NCBI GenBank assembly: GCA_020205615.1
Contig: CM035171.1
Location: 122,578,893-122,642,892 of the forward strand
Source of the DNA: Panax quinquefolius
Lineage: Eukaryota > Streptophyta > Magnoliopsida > Apiales > Araliaceae
Direction: 5' to 3'
DNA length: 64,000 nucleotides
Part shown: positions 46,858 through 57,343 of the stretch, piece by piece
Layout: each line of letters starts with the position of its first letter
How positions within the stretch are numbered: position 1 is the stretch's first letter
Program-made: the position numbers and the translations under genes
The notes under the pieces: model-generated
What the model was told of the DNA's origin: nothing
What the model saw: only the letters and a program-made list of their open reading frames with translations
The model's database searches: none

Positions 46858-48008
46858 GTAATGTGATCTGTTGTAGGATGATATTACTTATTACATACTG
46901 TCAATTGATTTTATTGTTACAGATGGTTCCCCTTCATCCCCTAACCCGGATGTTCTGGGTAAAAAGAAATGTTTATTGTTGCAGAAGGTAACATTTATTG
47001 TTACACCTATAATATTTCATATTGTTAGCATGGTTGCTTATAACATGCTATCAGGATGATTTTGTATCCAAGATTGTAAAAAGATAATTTTGTTGCAGAA
47101 GGTAACATTTAATTACTTTGCATATTTTAAATTGTACAATTTATTGAAATCTATTGTGTGTCTTGCATTGCTTTTTTCTTGAGGATACACCTTGGTTGGT
47201 CTTAAATAAGGCCTAGTGAATTACAATATCCTTGTTTAAAGTCTATAAGATCTTTTGAACTACGAATGGCAATCATGTGTATGACACGATCCTCAGTAGG
47301 GCTCGATTGTTCTTGATATACATTTAGCTCTATCTAAAGCTGTATCCTCCCTCACAAAAATAAAGGTTGAATAGGTCCCTTGACCCCTGTATAAGAAGGA
47401 TCTACGTGTTAATCATAGAGTGAGGAAAAACAAGTTTGTTGACATGGTAGATGATGAAGATCAGATAAGTTTAGGATGAGATCGATGATGTAACATTTGT
47501 TGATGATTTTTACTATAACTTGGGAAGCCAAGCATATTTTTGCTAAACTAGGAGTTTAGAGAGGCTAAAGCCTAAAGGGTTAAGATAAGTAGACTGAGAA
47601 CTTAATGCATAAAGGTATTACTTTTAAGAAAAAGTAGAATTTAAAAATCAATAATTAGGAGAAATTTGAAAAAGTAACTCTTCTGAAAATTGTCCATATC
47701 GGACAGATTGGAGATGATGCTGGCCGCGAAATCAAAGTCAAATGGATTAAGTGAGATATAGTTGCTACTTTTTGTTTGGTTGATATACAAGTGCGATTAA
47801 CATCCTGACCAAATTATCAGCACACTTTAAAAAACTTTATTCTGCATTTGAAAGTAATGCTGCTGAATGTGTTTTAACATTATTCAAGTTTGTCTGCCGT
47901 AAAGATTTTTTTTAAAAATTATTGGAATTGCATCAAGTTCTTACCTTTTATTGAACTCTTTCTTCCTTTCAAACTTTGTTTAACGAATGAATTTGTTTTG
48001 TCATACAG

Positions 48009-48075
48009 CATGGAGCAAATGGAGCAGAAACTGTTGTATTCTATAAATGCTGATGCTGGCTTCGATTTAAGTTGA
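48009..48075 (+). pseudogene. UPL6 last exon, copy 2 (in A2)
   Basis: Coding sequence identical in translation to the copies at 40519 and 57277, with an AG acceptor and TGA stop. No upstream exon other than the 28-bp stump at 46830 belongs to it. Confidence 0.85.
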
Positions 48076-48646
48076 TAGAGTTTCTCATCATTCAAATCCT
48101 GCTACATTTAATACTAGTCATTTTCATATTGAGTGCATCAGCTTTCGTGGCCGGTGTCAACGTGAAGGTTGGTTCATGAAAAGTGTCCATATTCCGACTT
48201 TGTAGAGCCCACACCAGACTGTAAATAGAACAACTACATAAGACTGAAAACGTTGACGGGATGGAGAAAGAGAATGTAGATATACACAAATGGCCTGCAA
48301 GGATAGATGTATATATATCGGCTCATCTCAAATGTATACCATCTTTTCAGAAGTTAGTAATACAAATGTATGATCAACCATATAATGCAAGTGGTCTTGT
48401 CAACAATCTGAAACATCTTAGTAGCTAGTGGAAAGAAGTTAATTTTATTTATAATATAGCAAACTTTTATTTAATATGCACATGCGAAGAAATGCCCTGT
48501 TGTAAAGGGATCTTGTTGGTGTATGGTAATTGGTTACTCCCCCTTCCTTTTTGTTCTTTCTTTGAAACCAAATATAATCTAAATCATTGTCTTGATATCT
48601 GTATGTGGATCATTATATAGGCTGCATGATAAAAAAGATGTCTTCA

Positions 48647-48748
48647 TTAATCTTCAGCTGGGGGAATATCACTCAAATCCAGACCTTCTTCAGGCAAGTC
48701 CGGAGCGAGTGGACCAAGGACCCGGTCGGAGTTGAGAGTCAATCCACT
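48647..48748 (-). pseudogene. RPS1 exon 7 duplicate (in A2)
   Basis: A 102-bp exon copy with the same replacement changes as the A1 copy, so A1 and A2 share a duplicate parent distinct from the intact gene. Confidence 0.85.
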
Positions 48749-49420
48749 CTGCAAAGTGCAAAGGTAGGAATGAGCTAATATTAGATTGAACAAGATTGGC
48801 CGACCACCTTATAACACACATGGGCATTAAACCCTTTGCTTTTACGTACTAGGATATACATGCTCAGATACAAATATAAAGACTAAATTGTTACAACATA
48901 ATAATATTGTAAACTCCTTAGCCTTGAAATGTGATAATTTTTTCTCAGCCTATGCAGTTTAATATTGAATAAAAACATCCATAACATTTTACGTCTAGGC
49001 GTGTCTTGTAGAAACCTTCATATTCGGGGGGATCAACAATGACTGAACTACTGAATAAAATCCTTGCTCTATGGCCAAAGGAGAAGGAGAAGAAGTGAAA
49101 CGGGCGGGCAAAATTACGTGAGAGAAAGAACCTCTTGGTGGAGTCCAGTCCCCCGGAGGACAAAGTAGCACTACTAAGTGAAGTTTCAAAATTCTGTGTG
49201 TTTTTAATGTTTCCAAGGATTTCATTGGAGAACCCATCAACCAGAGGAGGAGTCAGTTGGCTTCTGAGGTGCGCAATTTTTTAGCAAAGGTAGCAATAAG
49301 GAGGGCAAAGCACCAAGTCACATAAACTTTGATTGTGGTGGCTCCTCCCGTTTACCATCTTTCTTATTTGAGCTGGAAGATATATCGACGCAAAACCAAC
49401 TTAATAAATCAAATGCATAC

Positions 49421-49507
49421 CTCAGGCTGGAATCTCAGCATGTCAGCACGAGCCTTGGCTTCAGCTTGAGCAATTCTCTGCCTGAACGTCTGGGCCATCT
49501 CCTCCGC
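49421..49507 (-). pseudogene. RPS1 exon 6 duplicate (in A2)
   Basis: An 87-bp copy of RPS1 exon 6 with both splice sites kept. The residue that is Met in AEAMARADM of the intact gene is Lys here (CTT for CAT on plus). Confidence 0.85.
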
Positions 49508-49792
49508 CTATTAGAATAGACAATAGAGTAACAAGCACTTCATACTATGTTCAACTTATTGGACCAAAAAATAAAAGATGTAGTATTGACATATTTCTAA
49601 AGCAAGAAAGGTTAAGACAATAACATCAAAGCATAATCTTTAAAGGGCACACCAGGTAATTGAAATATTGAAACCCTTGTCAACTATAATAAGTTTAGTC
49701 TGAAATAATAATAATCCAAAATAGCGACTAATCTAAGCAAATATATATAATCAGAGTGGAATTCTTTGAAGATAAAAAAAAAATAGTGAGGC

Positions 49793-52486
49793 ATAGGGAG
49801 AATAGTAGTTATCCTATCAAATTCTTGATTGAACAATAACACTTGATCAGGGTAGTAATTGATGTTCTTCTAATAATAATTGATAAAATTTTCAAAAATA
49901 ACTTTATAATTTGAATTAAAATAATATTTTAACTCTTTCAAAAGACCTTAACGAGAGTGTCCAACTGGTATGTCACTGGTCCAAATAATCCTTGTCCAGG
50001 GGAGAGCGTCCAAATAACCTAAAACAGTCCAGGAACCCTAGGCAGTGCCCTATAAAACACGCTGTCCACCTCCCATATCCTCTCAAATACTCCCATCCTC
50101 ACTGCACTAATCGTAAAACCCCTCTCAGCCCTGCCACGACGCTCCGCATCTGCCTATTCTAAGAACATGTATGTACTTACTTAGGGCCTTGCCTGTTTTC
50201 TCAAACTTTGAGGTCAGAACTCATCTCTTCTCTTTAAATCTAGTTTTAAATCTTTTGCTCTAATAATAGGAAAAAAAGATCGGACTATTGAAGTAATTGA
50301 TTATTTGATTATTGAAGTTTGGTGGTTATCATTGAGTGATTTTCTTGTAAATCTGTATTTTTCCTTCAATCCTTGCACACCCTTAGAGATCCAATTAAAT
50401 TTATACCCTTGCCTTGATGTTTGTTTTTTCATATATAGGATGCCTTGTTTTCCTGTTTTACTGATTTCTTTATAGAAGATATTCCTTTTTTCTTTGCTTG
50501 CAAAGTGTTCAAAACAATTACAATATTTTCAAGAAGAGAATGATATTTAAGAGTTTGAACAAAAATATAACCTACTAAAATATTTTTTGAATTGAAAATA
50601 TCATCCCCACAAAGCCCTAAATTTTTCCATGATTTTATTCTTAAATTTTTTGGCCCACTACGACAGCCCAAAATTTTTATTTTTTAGTTTTAAAATTTTC
50701 TAATTTTATGCAAACTACTATTAACTGCAGATATTTCCGCCTATCTCCATTCCTTTCTTTTGCATTTTACCCTGGTTTTGAATTTTTACCCATTTGCTCT
50801 TGGAAACTGGAGATTTGGAGTATCAGGAGCCGCCCTTCTGATGAATGATTGGCATTAAAGGTGTCGATATTGAGGAGAAAAATAGTTTCCAGTTTCCATC
50901 ATTGAAAGGGTAAAGGTAAGGTCATTTCCCTACACTTTAAGTACATAAAGAAATACCTTATTTTCTGTCATTAAAAAATAAAACTAAATTATTCTTGTTT
51001 GTTTGTTTGTTTGTGTAAAGTTTGGTAAACCAACAAAAAGTTACCCAATTGTTGTGCTACCCTTATTCTGGTCCAATGAAATAGTTTTTGGCCAATTAAA
51101 AAGTTTACATGTTCTTAATTAGTTAATCCTAGGATAAATAATGCGTTGGAATTCTAATTTTTGGTGTTATTAGTAGCGGAATATTATAGTATCCTCTAAA
51201 CATTACTTTTTATGATTTATTTGTTGTCACCTTTGTTCCATTCCAATCAAAGAGAATAGGTTTCTTTAAATATTTATTCTTTTTATAATAGCAAGAATTA
51301 ATAAAACCTCGTTTTCTTCCTCGATTGTTGATAAAATCCTAGTTAGAAGTTCATCAAAAGGAAAATTATAACCAAATGCAACCAAAATAATCAAAATAAT
51401 CATGAAACGACAAATGAGTGCATACAAATAATCAGTTGGATGAGATTTTTGACATGAAATTTTGGTACTTAGGAAGAGATATTATGAGTTTAAGCGATTA
51501 CCACAAGTTTATAACCAAAATTGTTAAACACACTTTATCGTAAAGACATTAAAAGAACAAATAAGTTTTGGAGCACCCAACTTGACAAATTATAAGAAAA
51601 CAGGAAATGTTATGTAGCAAATGATTTGGACCAGTTGAGAATTGATGCGTTGATCTCTTGCCATCATTGTGTTGCCATTGTCTTGAGACTTTTGGTTCTT
51701 GTTGTGTGATAATTGGTCTGTGTGTAAATTGTATGTAAATGTTGTTGCAGTAGTTTAATCGGTTTATGTATTGTATTTTATTGTTTAATCTTGTATATAA
51801 TTTGTGTTTATGTAGGATTATTTGTGTTTATGAGCATTTCGATTTCGTGCTGAGGGAGTAACTCAAATTGTCGGGCAACAATGAACCGCCCAAGTGTTCA
51901 TTTGATCTGTACCCGTTCACGTGGAGGACATGGCGGAGTAGGAGGGCATGACGGACTAGCATGGCAGGGTGGAGTGACGTGGCACGACGGAGGGGCGTAC
52001 TACGACTGAGGGGGTTTTTATGGCGCGGGGGTTCTACGATCCCAGTGCAGTGGTACACTATATTTGAGAGGATGGGGAGGAGGTGGACCCTTGGCTGCGT
52101 TAGGTCCTCCTCCATTTGGACACCCTCCCAATGACAAGGACCATTTGGACCAGTTGGACAATTTGGCAGCATGTTTTATAGGAGATTGTTTGGGGCTCCC
52201 TTGGCTGTTTTAGGCCCTCTTCTATTTGGACACCCTTGCATAATGACCCAGTTGGACACTCTCCTCTTGGACAAGGGACAAGGACCCTCTACAGAGAGGG
52301 CTTTTTTTTTAAAGAGTTAAAATATTATTTTAACTCAAACCATAGAGATATTTTTTGAAATTTTATTAATTATAGTTGCAAGAACATCAATCACTAACTA
52401 GATCATGTAAACCATAATCAAGTGTTATTGTTCTCAATAAAAGATTTGATCGACTCATGTATACCATAATCAACTACTATTCTCCA
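49793..52486. mobile_element. Long-TIR DNA element B2
   Basis: Near-identical to B1 over its length (ATAGGGAGAATAG...CTATTCTCCAT), again starting after the GTGAGGC of RPS1-intron-5 sequence. It has an extra TTTGGACACCCTCCCAATGAC block near 52110-52150. B1 and B2 evidently spread with the segmental duplication, not as two independent insertions. Confidence 0.6.
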
Positions 52487-52970
52487 TCAAAGGTTAGTTA
52501 TTAATCCTTTGCATATTTTTTACTCTCGAGTTTCAATCTTTCAAGTATGTTTAGTTGTTTCATAGTTTAACTTAAGAAAAATGTGTTGTGCTACATCAAC
52601 GCGTGCACGGATTAGGCCAGGTACAAGACTATAAGTTTAATTTTATGTTAAGCATTGTTCATGTAGCACAACATATTATACATCAACCAAAAGTGTTAAA
52701 CTAAACTATGAAACAACTAAACCTTGAAACTCAAGAGTAAAAAAACTAACTTTTGATAGAAAATAGTAGTTGATCATGGTCTACATGAGATCAAATCTTT
52801 GATCGAGAACAATAGCACTTGATCATGGTCTACATGATCTGGGTAGTGATTGATGTTCTTGCAATCATAATTGATAAAATTTCAAAAAATACTTCTATAG
52901 TTTGAGTTAAAATGATATTTTAACTCTTTTAAAAGACAAAGCCCTCTCTGTAGATGGTCGTTGTCCAAGA
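52300..52970. repeat. Large palindrome at the right end of B2
   Basis: The same foldback as 45360-46030, centred near 52635, with a slightly shorter GGACAAGG/GTCCAAATGG region. Confidence 0.7.
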
Positions 52971-53735
52971 GCAGGGTGTCCAAATGGTCCTTGTCCAGGA
53001 CAGGAGGGCATAAAGCAACCAAGTGAGCCCCAGGCAGTGCCCTATAAAACACTGTCAAATTGTCCACCTTCTCCCCATCTGCACTGGTACAATAACATAC
53101 ATGAACGATAGGCCAGGTACAAGAAGCTTAATTTTATGTTTAAGCATCGTTCATGTGGCTGCATATTCTCATTGGTTGATTAAGCAATCAACACGAGAGC
53201 TAGAAAATATCGAATGATATTTCATTTCATTGCCATTTGGTTTTTCTTTTTTCTAGTTAATTAGTATCAAAATATGGGAATAGTACACAAAACCTGGAAA
53301 CTCTAAAATTTTATATGTAGCATGCATATATTAGTCACACCTTATTCCATGCCCAACATCCTTTATGGACCAAGTGCAACAGACAGGATAATGATCAGGT
53401 TTGTATGAGTTCTCTAACAATTTGTGTATATATTGAAAACTTAAAAAACATTCAAATTAGGAATTTATATTTAATGAATGATCTTTTGCCACAGCTTCTC
53501 ATTGTTGCTTCAAATTTCCTTTTCTCATTTTGCGGATAAATCTTTTCATTTGTCTTCATTTTCAAGTGTATGGTTCTTGTATGGCAATTTGACATATGGA
53601 ATTTGTTCGTAGAAAAAGTTGAATGCTGTGAATGAGTGAATATGAGTGTGTAATAGCAGCTTAAGAGAACCATGTCCTGGCTATCAAATACCTACTGCTG
53701 AAGTCTCAGTTTGGTAAATTTAATTTGTGTTGATT
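52487..53735. repeat. B-unit right flank (copy of 45557-46829)
   Basis: It duplicates 45557-46829, including GCATCGTTCATGTGGCTGCATATTCTC and AATTTGTGTTGA. The two copies part company at GTGTTGA: the first continues into the HECT exon stump, this one into UPL6 intron. No gene was recognised in either copy. Confidence 0.7.
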
Positions 53736-54275
53736 TCCTTTTTCTTCTTCAATAAGTTGATATGATATACTTTTTTGAGATTCTTGAACTCTGAAAGTTC
53801 TATACAATGATTCCCTTTTGGGCAAATATACTTGGCTAAACTACAATGTTATGACTCATAACCATCTTTCATTCTTTCTTGAACTTTTTTCCTGATTACA
53901 TGATTGATTAAAATGAATAAATTACTGCATTTACCTTCATTTGTGCTGCATAGCTTAGATCAATTTGTATGTTTTCAACGAACATGTTAATAAAAAGTTA
54001 TATATTCTACATGTAGAAGTAGTCCATAAAAAACAAATAGTTTAAATTATTTCCTTGCTAATTACCTCTCTGAATCCTTATTACATTCTGAACTTTCTTT
54101 TATTCTTGCTTCGCTAAGACTTTTTCTTTACGTTAGTATGTGGGAGAATATATTTTTTATAAGTTGTGTGAGATTTCATTGTTGAGTGCTTTGGTTAGTC
54201 ATTTTAGTTCTTAGATAGATACTTTAATGGGTCTATCTGCCATCTGTATTTTATTTTTCCTTTGTATTTCTGCAG

Positions 54276-57200
54276 GCAATGTTTGAAGGGATTCTTGTTG
54301 ATATACCATTCACAACATTTTTCTTGAGTAAATTAAAGCAAAAGTAAGTATATACTTGTAAAGCTGGTATCTTTGTGAAATATTAATTTATTTTTAAGCA
54401 TCTCTATCTTTTTTTTAATTGTACGTTGCTATCAGTTCCATTTTTTTTTTTTGAATCCTTCATCATTTATCTCAAGTTTGTCATTCACAAATTCACTGAT
54501 AATCCATCCTTTAAAATTGTTTCGTCCAGGAAACTCTATAAACCATGTAAACTATAAATGTAAGGGGCAAGGAAGAAATTAATATTTTGTCGAGAAGGCA
54601 AAAGTCTGCGCCTAGTTTTTGATAGATGAATAAATAGCACCCTGGGGCGAATCCTCCGCAGATCTGGAGCAAGTCCAGTCCTTGAATACTGGTCTTTCCG
54701 GGTCCGAATGGGGTTGAGGGTGTGTCCGGTACATGCTTGTAATTACTTCTGGATACATCTTTTTGTGTATGAGAGGGTATATTGATTTTTGTTGAGCGCG
54801 TTGTATTTTCTTTGTTTCCCTCATCTCTCCATACTTTGTGTGTACATGGGTTCATCCCCTTTTTGGTGCTTATTCTTATTTACTAGTAAAAAAGTAGCAT
54901 TAGTGGTCGTGTGAACGTTAATACCTGCGTTAACTAAATTACCGGGGGTATAAAAAACTAGGTCAACTTCATGAAGCCTAGGATCATAGTATTTTCTAGT
55001 ATCTTCTCAATCATTCTCTCATTTCATGTCTCTCTCACGCAACCACATGCACATATCGTAGACTATCTTTTACTTTCAATGATGAGTCCTTTAGGGAGCC
55101 AAATGCCTATATGATAAGCTTTGTTGCTCAAATTTGTTTTCTTACGTTTTTCATTTTTCCCTTTTTGATGGTTTTTCAAGATATATCTTTTACTGAATAT
55201 ACTGTTTTGTTACTTAATTCTTTTGTTAATTAGCTATAACATGCATTGTTCACTTCAACTAGTTTTTGTATGTTAATTATTTTTTCTTCAGGTACAACTA
55301 TTTGAATGACTTGCCTTCCTTGGATCCAGAATTATATCGCCACCTTATCTTCTTAAAGGTTACTCTTCTTCTTCTACCCTTCCCTGCTTCTGTGTTATAG
55401 CTCAAAGTGAATCCTTATGCTTTGGCTGGCTCACTAGTGGAAGCAAGAAAGTAATATTAAAACGTTCCATTTTTCTTAATTTAATTTAGGTGAGGTAGGA
55501 ATGTCCATAAAATATATTATTCCATTTTTTCTTGTTGCAATTAAAGTTGCCAATGTGTTTTTTATGGAGTATGGAGTAGATCATCTCTCAAGACAATGAA
55601 GCTAAATAAGATGCAAAAAGTAGTTCAAATTATATTATATGTCCAACAAATGATACTTCTAGCTTGGGGTGATATAATCAAACTGAAATCCCTTCTCTGC
55701 TCCTTGTTTTGTAACTCCATCTCATATCTTTCCTTTGGTGATACTTTCCTTGCTATGATTTACAGCGTTATGACGCTGACATATCAGAGTTGGAATTGTA
55801 CTTTGTTATTGTTAATAATGAATATGGGGAGCAAACAGTAGAGGAGCTGCTACCCGGAGGAAAAACTTTACAGTGTTACGAATGACAATGTCATTACATT
55901 TATTCATCTTGTAGCCAACCATCGTCTGAATTTCCAGGTTATATGGCTCTACTATTTTTATCAAGTTTCTTTTCGATCTTTATCATCCCTTGCAGATTTA
56001 TGATGTAAATATGAGCTAGTATCTTTTTCAGATACGTCAACAAAGTTCTCATTTCTTGAGGGGGTTCCAACAGCTTATACAGAAAAATTGGATTGACATG
56101 TTTAACGAGCATGAACTTCAGGTAATGTGATCTTTTGTAGGATGATATTAAATATTACATACTGTCAATTGATTTTATTGTTACAGATGGTTCCCCTTCA
56201 TCCCCTAACCCGGATGTTCTGGGTAAAAAGAAATGTTTATTGTTGCAGAAGGTAACATTTATTGTTACACCTATAATATTTCATATTGTTAGCATGGTTG
56301 CTTATAACATGCTATCAGGATGATTTTGTATCCAAGATTGTAAAAAGATGATTTTGTTGCAGAAGGTAACATTTAATTACTTTGCATTTTTTAAATTGTA
56401 CAATTTATTGAAATCTATTGTGTGTCTTGCATTGCTTTTTTCTTGAGGATACACCTTGGTTGGTCTTAAATAAGGCCTAGTGAATTACAATATCCTTGTT
56501 TAAAGTCTATAAGATCTTTTTGAACTACGAATGACAATCATGTGTATGACACGTATCCTCAGTAGGGCTCGATTGTTCTTGATATACATTTAGCTCTATC
56601 TAAAGCTGTATCCTCCCTCACAAAGATAAAGGTTGAATAGGTCCCCTTGACCCCTGTATAAGAAGGGATCTACGTGTTAATCATAGAGTGAGGAAAAACA
56701 AGTTTGTTGACATGGTAGATGATGAAGATCAGATAAGTTTAGGATGAGATCGATGATGTAACATTTGTTGATGATTTTTACTATAACTTGGGAAGCCAAG
56801 CATATTTTTGCTAAACTAGGAGTTTAGAGAGGCTAAAGCCTAAAGGGTTAAGATAAGTAGACTGAGAACTTAATGCATAAAGGTATTACTTTTAAGAAAA
56901 AGTAGAATTTAAAAATCAATAATTAGGAGAAATTTGAAAAAGTAACTCTTCTGAAAATTGTCCATATCGGACAGATTGGAGATGATGCTGGCATGAAAAT
57001 CAAAGTCAAATGGATTAAGTGAGATATAGTTGCTACTTTTTGTTTGGTTGATATACAAGTGTGATTAACATCCTGACCAAATTATCAGCACACTTTAAAA
57101 AACTTTATTCTGCATTTGAAAGTAATGCTGCTGAATGTGTTTTAACATTATTCAAGTTTGTCTGCCGTAAAGATTTTTTTTAAAAATTATTGGAATTGCA

Positions 57201-57343
57201 TCAAGTTCTTACCTTTTATTGAACTCTTTCTTCCTTTCAAACTTTGTTTAACGAATGAAATTGTTTTGTCATACAGCATGGAGCAAATGGAGCAGAAACT
57301 GTTGTATTCTATAAATGCTGATGCTGGCTTCGATTTAAGTTGA
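54276..57343 (+). pseudogene. UPL6: UPL6 HECT-domain exons with frameshift
   Basis: Exons at 54276-54343 (AMFEGILVDIPFTTFFLSKL, then KQ), 55292-55358 (YNYLNDLPSLDPELYRHLIF), 55766-55937 (RYDADISELELYFVIVNNEY...), 56032-56121 (IRQQSSHFLRGFQQLI, then WIDMFNEHELQ) and the last exon 57277-57343. All are core HECT sequences in correct order with AG/GT borders. The 55766 exon is 172 bp where 171 keeps frame: an extra base near 55869-55874 leads to TGA after GGK. The expected next exon (about 50 residues before FVTGCSRG) and the two exons found at 38498/38694 are missing here. The sequence before 54276 is intron only. Confidence 0.8.

Larger units (their letters stand above)
46830..49790. repeat. 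Segmental duplicate A2
   Basis: It begins inside a UPL6 HECT exon (truncated copy at 46830-46857, GTTTAACGAGCATGAACTTCAG then GT) and runs through the UPL6 last exon (48009-48075), RPS1 exon 7 (48647-48748), RPS1 exon 6 (49421-49507) and part of RPS1 intron 5. It matches A3 (56096-60268) closely apart from deletions of about 1 kb in the intergenic part and about 100 bp near 49074. Confidence 0.85.
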
